Shown here one piece after another: positions 1 through 26,791 of a stretch of 64,000 nt of DNA (within the stretch, counting starts at the first letter, position 1; each line of letters begins with the position of its first letter). Source of the DNA: Nannobrachium achirus (taxonomy: Eukaryota > Chordata > Actinopteri > Myctophiformes > Myctophidae); assembly GCA_963921795.1 (NCBI GenBank), contig OY997641.1:60028675-60092674 (forward strand), given 5' to 3'. A model generated the notes under the pieces. That model ran no database searches. It saw nothing but the letters and a program-made list of their open reading frames with translations, and was not told where the DNA came from. The translations under genes were made by a program, and so were the position numbers.

Positions 1-480
1 TCACCGTTTTACCAGTTAAGTTTAGCGATCCTTTGAAAACATTAATCCCACCAAAGAGGCAGGTTGACACCTGCCCTAGCCCTATTCACGGCCCACCCAC
101 TCAGCATCCTCCTGATGCTGAAGTCACGTTTTGAAGGGTAAAACCCTACTAAAAGCCCATAGAGTTAACACAGAAATCGCAAATGTAATACAATTTCCGA
201 ATAGTAAAGTATAAAATACGGCTAGCATGATGAAGAACACAAGATAGTAAAAGGCACAAAGCATTATAATTTATTTTACCGTTCGAAATAATGATTTGTT
301 GGCTTTAAGTCCAGCAATTTCTGTGTTATCTTACCCTTCAAAGCTGACGTCAGCACCAGGAAGTTACTAAGAAATGTGCTAAGTGGGCGGGCCGTGAATA
401 TGTCTTATCCCAACAGCATCTTGTGCTAAAGGTTGTGTTGGGTGTGACAGAGCATTACCGCTGGTTGTTCTTTTAAAGCA
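1..480. repeat. MITE-like inverted repeat
   Basis: Two imperfect inverted arms are visible. The left arm at about 74-180 carries TTCACGGCCCACCCACT, then CTGAAGTCACGTTTTGAAGG. The right arm at about 315-405 carries the reverse complements (CCTTCAAAGCTGACGTC, then AGTGGGCGGGCCGTGAA). An AT-rich centre with no coding potential lies between them. It looks like a non-autonomous DNA transposon; superfamily not determined. Confidence 0.5.
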
Positions 481-1000
481 GTGGTTTTCAACCCTTTTTG
501 GAAATCAAGGTCCATTATTTGTTGGGCGTTTGAGCCACGGAGTACCATTTGATGAGATTTAGACTCACGGACCCAAAACGTAGAATATCGTTGGCTATAA
601 TTTTGTCCATAATTCCATACATGCTTTATTGTTGTGGTACCAAGAAGAACGCCACTCTACCCCGCACCTCTAGAGGCACACAACACTTATATCGTCGTTG
701 TCGGGTGGAAACCTCGTATCTCCAAGTTTCAAATGTGTATGTTCTTCCGCGAAGTAAAGCCTTGCTTCATCATACAAGGCCGTCGCAGAAAAGTAGTGAA
801 AACAGCAGATCTACAAGCACACAACGCCTCGCGGTGCGAGGCGTTGAGTGCTTGTAGATCGGCTGTTTTCACTAGTTTAAATCATTTTTAAAATGATAAA
901 TGCAAAAACAAACGGTTTTGGACGTACAAGGTTTTCACCCGACAACGACGATATTCTATGTGATGAGAAGACTGATTCTGAGGTCAAATATCAGCAAATG
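480..1000. repeat. hAT-like MITE carrying the palindromic hairpin module
   Basis: The left end starts CAGTGGTTTTCAACC, typical of hAT-type ends. An inner segment around 690-715 (TCGTCGTTGTCGGGTGGAAA) recurs inverted at about 930-950, so the element folds back on itself. The centre at 795-873 is an almost perfect hairpin (AGTGAAAACAGCAGATCTAC and its complement around a GCGAGGC core). A related copy with the same flanks lies at 29265-29440. Confidence 0.5.
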
Positions 1001-1630
1001 CCCCTTCTCACTGTTAACATGAGCACATTCTATTCCTCTTTTTTTAATGTATGTCAGGGATGCAATAAAATTAAACCAAGCACATGTTAATGTGTTCATA
1101 GTCTCCAGTCCCTGCATGTCAAACGCTCTCTGGTGAGAGACTGCCCTCCAGTGGTCACAGAGTGTCTCTGCACTGTAATGCTGTCAGAACATCACATTCA
1201 TATAGAAAGCACAGTGGGGGGGAAGAAAACAGACATGATGGGTATCCTTATCACGTGTGTCGTGGTAGCAGACTAAACACAGCTCCAGCTTATTCGATTA
1301 ATGGCTGCTATGATATATCTGTGACAAGAATGGTCTTTGTGTTAGCACAACCGTGGGAAATGCGTTTGTTTCATGCATTAAATGATTTCCCAACAATTCC
1401 TCTATGCTATTTTAGACACTGCGGGTATCAGCACTTTAAAGACCTGTTCTATACCACTGCAAGGTGCAAGGATATAATCAGCATTGGGTGCATGTGTCTT
1501 TAAATTGATTAAAGAATTATTAATCTATCAATTCATTTATCAAATAAACAAGATCGAATACAAATAAAACTTAACTATTAACAAATCCATAAAGTGTAAA
1601 AAAGCTTTGTGATTTTCACCATCTCCAATG
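1000..1630. other. Spacer, nothing recognised
   Basis: No exon, RNA gene or clear repeat was recognised. The reading frames here are short, have no family resemblance and are probably chance. Confidence 0.4.
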
Positions 1631-1860
1631 TAGTGGGGGAGCCAATCAAGTGATTCTGCTGGTTGTAAATTTGGAATGATAATTGTTGGAGACATGTATA
1701 TCTTCATTCTTGGGGTTCTCACAATGCCAAAAAAACATGTCTTCAATTTTTCTTTTTGGGTTTAGCATGTGTAATTAGCATAATTAGCCAATTAATTGCC
1801 AAAAACGGGAAATGGCAATAACTTTGCTTCTAGGTAACTTATAAAGGTGATCTAAGAGTC

Positions 1861-2060
1861 TGATGCCTCATTCACACTGCAGATATATAGTTGAACGTTT
1901 TGCTTGCTTGGTCAATGTTATCTCAATGGAAACCAGCTTTAAAGCTTTCAAAGCTTTGTTCTGTGTATCTCCTCTATCTTTAAAGCTGGTTTCCATTGAG
2001 ATAACATTGACCAAGCAAGCAAAACGTTCAACTATATATCTGCAGTGTGAATGCAGCATT
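1861..2060. repeat. Perfect foldback MITE inside the transposon's left arm
   Basis: About 80-bp arms (from TCACACTGCAGATATATAG to CAGCTTTAAAG) are mirrored almost base for base around a loop of about 35 bp containing TGTTCTGTGTATCTCCTC. The matching position in the right arm of the host transposon reads straight across from AGAGTCT to AGTCCATG, so this hairpin is a secondary insertion that happened after the host element had moved in. Confidence 0.75.
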
Positions 2061-2509
2061 AGTCCATGTTTGTGAGGTCCAGAAATTCATATGTTACCAT
2101 TGTGAAGTCATACAACCTTTCATAATTAGCATAATCAGCTTAAATTATTCAAAAACGAGTTGAACATCAGGAAATCGTTTCATTTTTCACATTTAGCTGA
2201 CTTTGGAGAGATAATCTGAGACTCTTATTGACTAATTGAGTATGTTTACAAGTCCAGAAATTCCTAAATGCAACCTTTTGTCATTAGTATAATCTGCATA
2301 CATGATTTATTAATTAGTCTGAAAGTAGGAAATTACCTGTTTCTTTTTCTGTTAGGATATCCATAGATTAATTCTTGTCATAATTAGTCAAGCAACTGTG
2401 CTTCAGCTGTGAGGGATCACAGCTGATAAAGCTAATCATAGTTATTGAAAACACCTGAATGATGCTGCTTGGACACATCACAATCGCATCATGAAGGTCA
2501 CTGGAGGCT

Positions 2510-4543
2510 TTGTGGGCATTACTCAGAATGCTAGTGCTCGGGAAAGGTTCTTCTCTGGTCGCACCAGAGCTGAGTAGACTTGCTGAAGAAGCATGCCAGA
2601 TGGCTGGCACACAAACAGCTACACAAAAGGAGCACCATGACTTGTCCATTGCTGTCTGGACAAGGCAGGAAAAGAATGTACTTCGATTGAAGCATGTGAT
2701 CATGTCATCTTTGAATCCTCTAACATGGCAAAGACCTACCCAATATCATCACAAAAGTTGTGATGCCACCCCACGTGGAGAAAGATGTATGCAGCCAAGA
2801 CGAAATTGGCCAGCAGAACTATGTTGCTTTTGTGAAAGCGCGCATTAACAAAAATGAAGTCAGTGTCTGGGCCAGAATGAAAAAGGTTCAACTGAAGATG
2901 TGGAAGAGTGCAGGAAAAGTTGTGAAACACAAGCTCGCTGACCAGGTGGTGGAATTGAAGGATGACAGGTCATTGTTTGCTCGAATGCTGATTGTTGCTC
3001 GATCACGGTCAGAGATCAACCTCAAAGAAGCCATTGGCCAGCACGAGTTCACTGCCAAACCACATGCTCTCTTCACAGTGACTGGTGAGCTTCGGCCCTG
3101 CACAGACAAGAGCAAGCTCATGACCATTCTCGAGGAGCTGCAGAATGAGAAGAGGACTGGTGACGTTGGTGTTGATCAGCAACCACAGAGTGCTGCCACT
3201 GACAGTTGTCCCCTGCCATGTAAGAGTGTAAGTGTCATAGATGGAATGGCATTGGTACAGGCAATGGGAAAGCCATCATGGATCAAGATATGTTCCAAGT
3301 GGGCTGACCACTTCATAGCCATACTGGACAGGAAGACCAAAGAACATAGTGAGACCCATGTAGTATTTGACCGCTATGATATTGCATCTTCACTGAAGGA
3401 GGCCACGCGTATGCGACGCCAGGGTGGCAAGGCCCCAACCACTTATCATGTGGAAGACAACACACCGATAGGGAAGGTGTCTGAAAAACAGTTCTTGTCA
3501 GGTATCCACACCAAAGATGAGCTGACTGTCTATCTTGCTAAGAAAGCCCTCCAACACTTCCAGGGGAAACCCAACGTTTTCATAATCACGTCAAGTCAAG
3601 ATGTCCACTCAAACTATATCGATGTAAAACATCTCCACAGCTCACAGGAAGAGGCTGACATAAGGATAATCCTGCACAGCCTGGATGCTGTCCGAAGAGG
3701 AGCAACACAGCTCTACATTGAGTCCCCGGACACTGATGTCTTTGTTCTTGCAATCCGACGGTACAATCAGCTGTGCAAGGACACCTATTTCATCACCGGT
3801 GTGGGAAACCAAAAACGTATCATCTCACTGGAGCCAGTAGTGCAGGCATTGGGTGAAACGAGGACTTCAGTCTTACCAGGGTTCCATGCCTTCACTGGAG
3901 CTGACCAGACAGGCCATTTTGCTGGAAAGGGAAAGTTAACCTGTTGGCAAGCCCTAAACCGGTGTCCTGTGGAGGTGGTATCTGCATTTGCTACTCTAGG
4001 TACTTCAAAAAGACAAAAAAGCTCAGTTCTGACACAGAAAAAAAGATTGAAGCATTTGTTTGCCAGCTGTATGAGCCCGGTACAAATCTTGTGGATGTTG
4101 GTGAACTCAGGTGGAGGTTATTCACAAAGAAACAATTATAAGCAGAGAAGCTGCCACCTACACAAAGAGCATTACATCAAGCCATTGCCCGTGCCCATTA
4201 CCAGGCAATGGTATGGTATCAGGACCACGTACCTAACCCACAGATGCCACCAGCAACTGAATATGGATGGGAGGCTGAGGGAGATCATCTGGTGCCAGTC
4301 ACAACACGGGATCCCCCAGCTCCAGCCACCATTACTCAACTGATCAAATGTGGCTGCAAGAAATCCCAGTCCATGTCACATTGTTCTTGTCGATCTCAAA
4401 ATTTGAACTGCTCCGAGATGTGCATGTGTGGGGAAGATGAAGAGGTGTGTTGTAATGTAAGCAAGGCACAACTGTTGGGATTGACGATGACGATGGAGAC
4501 CCTTCTATTTAAATGTGTTTACAGAACTTTCTGTACATATTAG
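2510..4543 (+). pseudogene. Broken transposon ORF (PIN-like nuclease core, Cys-rich tail)
   Basis: The reading is split over two frames. An N-terminal stretch runs to about 2740 in one frame. The longest open part begins at ATG 2763 and runs in a second frame to about 4010. The coding sense then returns to the first frame (3944-4543), with a TAA at 4139-4141 inside otherwise continuous protein sequence. The middle part contains EEADIRIILHSL followed by IESPDTDVFVLAI and then FTGADQTGHFAGKGK. This spaced acidic layout resembles PIN/XPG-type nuclease folds. The tail (about 4350-4460) has a CGCKKS...HCSCRSQNLNCSEMCMC cysteine cluster. The product type is familiar from uncharacterised multicopy proteins of fish and invertebrates; I do not know a biochemical function. 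At least two frameshifts and one stop mean this copy is dead. Confidence 0.65.
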
Positions 4544-5228
4544 TATAAACAATCTGATAATTCTGTGACCATTTCTCATATTGTTCTTTATTTTATATGA
4601 GGGATATATAAAGAAATATAGCTAATTCTGGTTTCGGTGTGATTATTACATAATTATTACACAGACAAAAGGTTGCATGATTCATGTATAGGATAATAAT
4701 AATTCCTGGACTTGTAAACATACATCTTAGAGTCTGTGAGAAGCTTTCAAAGTTGACTAAAACAAAGAAATGCAGCAATTTGCTTATTTTCACCTCGTTG
4801 TTGCGTAATATATGCTAATTATGCTACTTAGTAAAGGTTGTATGACTTCACAATGGTAACAGATGAGTTTCTGGACCTCACAAACATGGACTTAGACTCT
4901 TAGATCACCTTTATAAGTTACCCAGAAGCAAGGTTATTGCCATTTACTTTTTTTGGGAATTAATTGGCTAATTATGCTAATTACACATGCTAAACCCAAA
5001 AAGAAAAATTGAAGACATGTTTTTTTGGCATTGTGAGAACCCCAAGAATGAAGATATACATGTCTCCAACAATTATCATTCCAAAATTACAAAAATTGAT
5101 AGGCTCCTCTACTAATGGCTTGATCAAAATAGGGAGAGATTATTGATCTATTAGTTTATTTAGATTTGTCGTGATTAACCACTGCAGGCCTACATTGAAC
5201 CAGTGGGATCATTATGGGGCTTTCTCAC

Positions 5229-19206
<13,978 letters not shown>

Positions 19207-19379
19207 GGTTTATTGACCGTATTTACGTGCACTACTGAAATTGGAATAGTTCAAGCTAAATTGACTCTTGGTTCGACCGTTTTTTTGACAGTTTTGTTGT
19301 TGTTTTTTGTTGAGTCACACGACTCACCGCTCGGCTCTAGAATGACTGGCAACTATTTTGTGGTGGTTCGCCGCGGTGC

Positions 19380-19600
19380 ACTGTGGGAGAAAAAGGCCCT
19401 ACTGGCGGATGAAGGAAAAGATCGATGCGTCGCGCTTTGGAAAAGAAATAGACGATCTACAAGCTGACAGTGCGACGCGGACGGCGGACCAGACCCTCTG
19501 ATGGCTTGTAGATCGGTAGTTTGTTTTTTCTAAAGCGCGACACCGCCGTACGAAGGAGCATAGCGTCAGACGAAACGAGTCGATGACAGCTAGGCGTGAT
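19380..19600. repeat. Hairpin-bearing MITE upstream of psmd3
   Basis: The hairpin module at 19449-19527 (AGACGATCTACAAGCTGACA and GGCTTGTAGATCGGTAGTTT) has a longer outer inverted repeat (CGTCGCGCTTTGGAAAAG versus CTAAAGCGCGAC). It starts less than 200 bp upstream of the psmd3 start codon, so it probably lies in or next to the promoter. Confidence 0.6.
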
Positions 19601-21113
19601 AGCAGCCCAAACACTTGACAGTCAACTTGTTATGTATTGCAAAATGAATTCTACAGACAGTTTCTTTCTTTTCTTAAAAAAAAAAGACAGTAAAGACAAA
19701 AAGTATTAAAAGCATCAAAACTGAAAAGGGAAAATTACAAAAAGATGAAAATAAAAGATTAAATAAATAGGTTTTTATACTCTCCCCCTCCCATATGCAT
19801 ATAGCCTACAGTCAAATTGCAGCCTAGATAGATAGATATATTTTACTACAGTAAAAGTAAAAATATGCTTGCAACTACTTTGTTGTATTAATTAATGAAT
19901 ATAGCCTATGTAGTCATAACATCAATCTATCAATCAATTATCAATCAATCAATCAAATGTCTGTCTGAGTCTATTTTGCAACAACAAAATATGTGACCTT
20001 TGAACTGAAAATACATTTTACTACTACTACTACTACTACATAAACATGTCAGCCATTGATTTCATTAATTCAAGTCTGTCCTCTCTTTCAATTTGTATTA
20101 ATTCATATGTTCATAAAATATTGACACTCGGCCTGATGTTGGCGCTAGATGGGACAGATGCACGTTGAAGGCATGACTGTAGAGATACTGTGTGCCGCTT
20201 TGCGAGATTTTAGGGACAAATCTGTTGGAGCAGTGTCCATGAATGTGTTTTCCAAGAATCGGCCTCATGGTGGCGCTAGAAGAGGGCCATGTGAGAAATG
20301 GGGGGCTGGGGGTTGTGGTTTGGCAGCCAAGGAGTGTGTGTGCAAAGTTTGGCATTGATCGGGGCAACAGTGGCGGACATATATAGGGGAAAAGTGTGAC
20401 GTGATGGACAGACTGACTGACTGACTGACTGACTGACTGACTGACAGACAGCCGGTGGAGGTTTTGATAGTAACTGCGACCTGACAGTCGCAATTAGCAT
20501 TATAATGTCAATAGTATATGAACATGAATAAATACAAATTGAAAGAGAGGACAGTCTTGAATTAATGAAATCAATGGCTGACATGTTTATGTCAGCCATA
20601 CTATCTGGCTGAGCAATAATTAACATATTGTACCTTGTTGAGAATGTGCCTTAAAGTATCTGGGTCACATAATGTTTGTGTTTTGAGAGAGGATTCCCCC
20701 GTTATTGTTTTGTTTATGAGATATTGCATATTGTGTTTAATTTTAAACAAAAACTTTCCTCATTAAGATACTAACTCCAAACATTTCCATGTGCATGCAT
20801 GCCCCCCCGGGTTACCCAACATTACTCCTGAGCAGGGCAGGAATTTCAGGGAGGCCATGAAAGCCATGGCCGTCGTTGCCCCTCAGTTTGACCTCGTGCC
20901 CCTCAAACCAATGGCACTAGACCTTACCCGTTCGAAGATATGTGCTGCAAAATATGTGCAGAGTGTGGGTTATGGGGAAAGTAACTGTAACTGCATGGTG
21001 CGTGCGTGAGAATATGTGGGAGCATCATAATGTAAGGAGCAGCCCATGGAGGAGTGTATATTTATGATGGATACAAATGATTTAACAGCAAAATTAGGTG
21101 AATAGAAGTATGA
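19600..21113. repeat. Element with (TGAC)n array between inverted flanks
   Basis: Flanks at 20042-20128 and 20507-20591 are inverted copies (CATGTCAGCCATTGATTTCA...). They enclose a body with GGTGGCGCTAGA blocks, GTGTGTGTGCAAAGTTTGGC, a run of eight TGAC units near 20412, then CAGCCGGTGGAGGTTTTGAT and GCGACCTGACAGTCGCAA. Related bodies lie at 27240-27770 and 28680-29095. From about 20800 to 21030 it carries a reversed fragment of the 3' part of the 31.4-kb repeat (CTTACCCGTTCGAAGATATG). 19600-20040 is low-complexity AT-rich DNA. Confidence 0.55.
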
Positions 21114-21121
21114 GTATGTAT

Positions 21122-22244
21122 TAGGCCCCTGCACGGGCCTAAAATGTGGGCCCGGGCCCGGCCCTGGCCCGTGGACTTCAGTCCAGGCCCGGCCCGTGGC
21201 CCGTTTGGTGCTGCTATTTAAAGCCCGAGCCCGGCCCGAAGCCCGTCACCTTATTATTAATTAATTATTTGTGTGCGCTGCGCGCTGCTGCAGCTACACT
21301 CTCAAGGGGAGTCCATGCTGTCACAGACCACCGAAATTTGCGTCGGAAAGGTCCAGTTCAACTACAAAATGACATCTCTTGCAACTTCTGAAAAGGATTA
21401 CTCCTAATTTGAGTTCGGAAAGCTGCACGCACGTCAGAAAGTCGAAACTTTCCGACGAAAACTATGGTCGGAGAGGACGGAGACTGAGAGATGTATGTAC
21501 AGCCCTCTATAGCTGTGCTCGTCTTGCGCTCTGATTAAAAGAAAGAAGTCAACACAACACAACACAACAGCACAGCAAGTAATTACACACACATCACATC
21601 ACAACGCAAGAAATCTTCCTCCACCCACCGTTTGTTATGTTACTGTATATCTTCACAGCAATTAGATATTGATATTATTGTCGGCTTGCCGCCCGTGGCC
21701 ATCTCGTAAAATACAGAGTATCGTCGCACGCATCCCGTAACTGATACGGGACTCGGGAGGTCGGGGAATCATTACAGGGCGATTTATTTGAGAAATGACG
21801 GTGAAATGGGTGAAACTGCAGTAGTGCTCCTAATGTTCTAGTCTCGCTGTGTTCGCAGAGTCGCAGAGTAGACTTGTGTGACTGTGAGAAGAAAGAAAAG
21901 CCGTCAAGCCCTCGGCTCGTTGCGGCTCTCCATTGGCTAATGTACTCATGTCACGACCAATCAGAGCCGTGGTTGCTATAGATACGGATAGAACCCATAG
22001 CCTAGAAGGCTATTAGCCTAGAAGGCTATGGGAGGCAGCACTCACTCACACACCACACTCCATTCTAGCTAAGCGCACACACAGAGACGTCATGTGTGAA
22101 ATTCACAGCGCGAAATGTTCCGAGCATGGTTCTCACCAACGGGCCCTAGGCCCGTTGGTGAGTTTCGAAACGAGCCCAAGCCCGGCCCGTTTTGGCGGGC
22201 CGGGCCGGGCCCTGGTCGGGTCCCGTCGGGCTTGCAGGGGCCTA
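21122..22244. mobile_element. 1.12-kb hAT element with exact TSD
   Basis: Ends TAGGCCCCTGCACGGGCC and GGGCTTGCAGGGGCCTA are inverted, with exact GTATGTAT duplications at 21114-21121 and 22245-22252. Subterminal GGCCCGGCCCG repeats make both ends extremely GC-rich and self-complementary. No transposase reading is present. Confidence 0.8.
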
Positions 22245-22324
22245 GTATGTATGTGCTTGCTCCACATAATTTTTCCATACCCGTTGGAAGATGAGACACA
22301 CATCACCCGTTGCATGCGTGACCC

Positions 22325-23300
<976 letters not shown>

Positions 23301-23392
23301 CTGGACCGACACAACCAGTGGCAGTCTGTACAAACAGGACCAGCAGAACTCTAATCTCACCATGTTCCACATCCTGGAGATCAGACACTACC
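23301..23392 (-). pseudogene. Orphan signal-peptide exon, frameshifted copy
   Basis: Minus-strand exon with acceptor TTTAG and donor CCAG|GTAAGC. It opens with GTGTCTGATCTCCAGG and then ATG at 23372. It matches the exon at 28532-28633 on the other strand base for base over most of its length, but has lost four bases after GTGAGATTA, which destroys the leader reading frame. The intron that follows also matches (an ATTAGGATAAATATGA unit). It is the 5' remnant of a duplicated secreted or membrane protein gene whose further exons are not visible. Confidence 0.55.
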
Positions 23393-23584
23393 CTAAACAT
23401 ATACATAGTACAGACTACAGCAATGAATATAACACAGAATAATATAATAATATATATAATATAAGAATTATTATATATTTTTTTGCACCAGCCAGAAACT
23501 GGCACATTGCCAAATGCTTTAGATGAAGGTGCAATACAAATGCTGCTTTAGATGAAGGTGCAATACAAATGCTGAGCATTTAGG

Positions 23585-25935
23585 CATGCCTTAATTACAT
23601 TGTTTATTTCTTCAGGTTTCTATGGCTCTCGGCTCACATGGTCAATAACATCTTTTCTTACGGCTTGCATCAGCATTCGTCTATCTATACTCTATAATAC
23701 ACGTAGAAGTCACGTTTTTGGGTTAGGGTTAGTTATTGTTCCCATCTAGTCTGGGATCACTTCACTTTTCGGGTTTGTAACCGGTCTGGAGCGGAAACCA
23801 CAAAACGTCATGTTGTAGTACTAAAAGGACTACAATTTGCCGGAAAGATCAAACCGGATTCAGTTTTAACCCAAAATATTCCCCTGCGCCCAAGGACACA
23901 CTTTTAGTACCTACCTAATAAACTCCTTGATGCGGAGTAGTTTTGCTTTTGAAAAACCCTAACCCTAACCCTAACCCTATATGCATCTTTTAGTCCAACT
24001 TTTAGCGACTGGCAAGACTACACGAGGCTACTCGAGCATTTTAATAGGGATTGTGGAAACAAACGGAGGGAACCAAATCAAAGCGACGCCGCGCTTTCGG
24101 CGGAAACCAAACGGCCTGTTGTGAACGAACACCAGGGCGAGGTTAGTTCCCATCTAGTGTGTTAGGTAGAATATTCTCACCCTTCCCGCTTTTATGCAGT
24201 GCCAAAAATGTCTGGGAATTCCACTATCGTATTTCAAGTGCGTATTATTTAATTGTTGCAAGACAATAACCTACTTGACGTGTGCTCGGAAGAGCACTGC
24301 TTCTAGTTTCATGTTTTCAATTTCAGTACAGCATGAAAAAAAACACAAATTCACTGATTATCTATCTGAATCCACAGAGAAAAAAAACGATGTAAAAGGT
24401 GGGGAACAATCAAATAACTTAGTGGAAAGGGACACGAGGGACTGAACAAAAGAGCACAACTTCAAATGTATCGTCTTGGCTGCAAGTAGAAGTCACATTA
24501 TATGTCCAGTTGTCCACTAATCTTTCCATCTATGAAGTCTCTTTGATCATAAAGCCACTATCATCTTTCCTTCTCACATTTCACGTGAGTATTATTTCAT
24601 TGTTGCAAGACAATGTGTATGTGCAAGGAGTGGTCGTGGTGGTGAGTGCGTACCGCTCTGTGTGCAAGTCTTCTTGGGGGCACAGCTAAGGGGTGCATGT
24701 GGGTCGCCAGTTACTGGCTGCCTTTCCAACCCCTTGGCATAGATATCTTACGCAGACCGAAATGAACACGGGTTGAGTTAGTTTGGGAATTAAATAGACA
24801 AGAGTTTAGGCCTACCTTCTTTGTTTTCTTTTTTTCCTTTTTTTTTTGCCAACTGGGGAGAAACTAAACGCACATGAAGACTTCATAGACTAAATCAACG
24901 CACCATGGACCAATTGCTTAAAATCGTGGAGCAATATAGAGCTCAAATTGAGACTGTGATAAAAGGTTAAAAGAGACTTGTTGGCTGTGAAGGAGGATTC
25001 TCCCTATCCTCCCCCTACTTTAGATTACCTCTGTTGTCTGTGACTTAATGAATGTGTCCCTTTTACCTTAACTGGCGCTGTGGTAGTGCCACCTTGTACT
25101 GGCCCCAGGGTTAACATTTCAGCAACAAAGGGAGTTAATGGGACAACAGTTTAATATGCAAGCTGAGCAGGATAGCATGAGGCCAGATACTCCATATGCT
25201 ATTGACAGGGCTGACGCTCACTCAACTGCTGCCCATGTTGTCATTTGAAATGTGAGGAAAGACGATAGTGGCTGTATGATCAAAGAGGCTTCATAATAAT
25301 ATCATAGATGGAAAGATTATAGTGCCCCCAAAATGACTTCTACTTGCAGCCAAGACAATACATTTGTATTTGTGAAAAGAGCACAAATACAAATGTATTG
25401 TCTTGGCTGCAAGTAGAAGTCATTTTGGGGGCACTATAAAAGTGCAGTCCCTTGTGTCCCTTTCGACTCAGTTATTTGATTGTTCCCCACCTTTTTCTTC
25501 TTCTCTCTGGATTCAGTGACATAATCAGTGAATTTGTGTTTTTCTTTTTCATGCTGTACTGAAACCATGACACTAGAAGCAGTGCTCTTCCAAGCACAGG
25601 TCAAGTAGGTTATTGTCTTTAATAATTCTTTAACAATGTCTTTAACAATTAAAGAATACGCACTTGAAATACGATAGTGGCTGTATGATCAAAGAGACTT
25701 CATTATCTACCTAAAATCTGAGTTCCCAGAAACTTTCGGCACTGCATAAAAGCGGGAAGGGTGAGAATATTCTACCTAACTTGATGGGAACAATGATAGA
25801 GGCCCTTAAACGTGACTTTTACATGCAGTCAAGATGAATGCTGATGCAAGCTGGAAGAAAAGATGATATTGACCATTTGAGCCGAGAGCCATAGAAACTT
25901 GAAGAACTAAACAAGGATTAAGTAATTAAGTTTCT
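23585..25935. mobile_element. Large foldback element (about 2.3 kb)
   Basis: The left side (23585-24600) and right side (25240-25935) are inverted copies. Matching blocks include TTTCTATGGCTCTCGGCTCA, TAGAATATTCTCACCCTTCC, CGCTTTTATGCAGTGCC, AAGAGCACTGCTTCTAG and TTGGCTGCAAGTAGAAGTCA. About 640 bp of unique DNA lies between. Near 25340-25430 the right arm itself contains a second palindrome (ACTTCTACTTGCAGCCAAGA and its complement around GTGAAAAGAGCAC). No transposase was found. Confidence 0.7.
23748..24160. repeat. Insertion within the foldback's left arm
   Basis: The block is bounded by direct repeats TTCCCATCTAGT on both sides and has no counterpart in the right arm, which reads straight through GTTCCCATCAAGTTAGG. 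It carries four telomere-like CCCTAA units at about 23957-23980 and no coding potential. Confidence 0.55.
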
Positions 25936-26790
25936 CTGGTCTTCTACTTTCTGTGTCTTCGAAGCGTGTGGTTGTATAACAGTTTCCCATTTCCCTGCTA
26001 CTCAGTGCTTAATTTGTCAAGGAATAGGTGCCGGATCCTGGGCTGGCTGTGTGCGCGGGCTGGGCGCATAAACTGTCACGCGCACCACAATTTACATTAT
26101 TATTTTTTTCATCTTTTTGACCTATATTTACGCATCCAGTATAACATTAGCAGCAACAATTGGCACATATGGCACATCAGAACACGGGTAGTCAAACTAT
26201 CAATTTGGAATGATCAATCTGAATAACTGGCATATTATTTTTTATTATTTTTTTATTGTTAACAAAATTCTATGACACCATGTGTGTATATAGTTTGTCT
26301 ATTGTGTGTCACTGTCACCTATACAGTACCACATCAGAAACATTTAAGAAATTGAACAAAAACATGAAAATATAAAGTAAAGAAAATGCTACAGTCAAAA
26401 AGGTCTCTATTTGTATGGAAGAAAACATATATGACCAAACAGCACTATTTTGATTGACAGGGAAGGTCCCGGATCCAATGAAATAGGTGCCGGATCCAAT
26501 CAAAGATGTACCCCCTCAAATTAAGCACTACTGCTACTGTAAGCTCAGAGGTCCCACCTATGCCACCCTGCCCACGGCTTCGTGTCCAGGGACTGTCCCT
26601 TGTCTCTGGGCCCCTGAATTTCTGGAGAGTTGGGATGCAGTCCCTTGGAGAGGGGTGACAGTCATGGTCACCACCTCTGCCTCTCCTGTTTCCCCTCTCT
26701 TGCCACTCTCATCATCATCATCATCATCATCATAATAACCTTTATTTCAACTTGGAGTACAATTGAAGGCCAGGCCCTCATTTTCAATGT
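25935..26790. other. Spacer, nothing recognised
   Basis: AT-rich DNA with a direct repeat AATAGGTGCCGGATCC (26022 and 26482) and an (ATC)n run at 26708-26731. No exon was recognised. Confidence 0.4.
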
Positions 26791-26791
26791 A

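Larger units (their letters stand above)
1630..5115. mobile_element. Decayed DNA transposon with long inverted repeats
   Basis: The left flank from about 1650 to 2310 and the right flank from about 4640 to 5100 are inverted copies of one another. Shared blocks include GGAATGATAATTGTTGGAGA, GGTGATCTAAGAGTCT, TCCATGTTTGTGAGGTCCAG and GTTTACAAGTCCAG. Within each flank, blocks of the type 'agtccagaaa..., gcaacctttt..., cattagcataatc' recur, so the repeats are themselves internally repetitive. A 200-bp palindrome (1861-2060) interrupts only the left arm. The centre holds a broken ORF. No clean target duplication could be fixed, so the outer limits are approximate and the superfamily is unassigned. 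Confidence 0.7.

Noticed and set aside
1863..2075. Small open frames of 63-70 residues on both strands
   Set aside because: They are the two arms of one perfect palindrome and read nearly the same protein in both directions.
23957..23980. Telomere remnant
   Set aside because: Only four CCCTAA units, inside an inserted block within a foldback transposon; too short to claim a fusion or a chromosome end.
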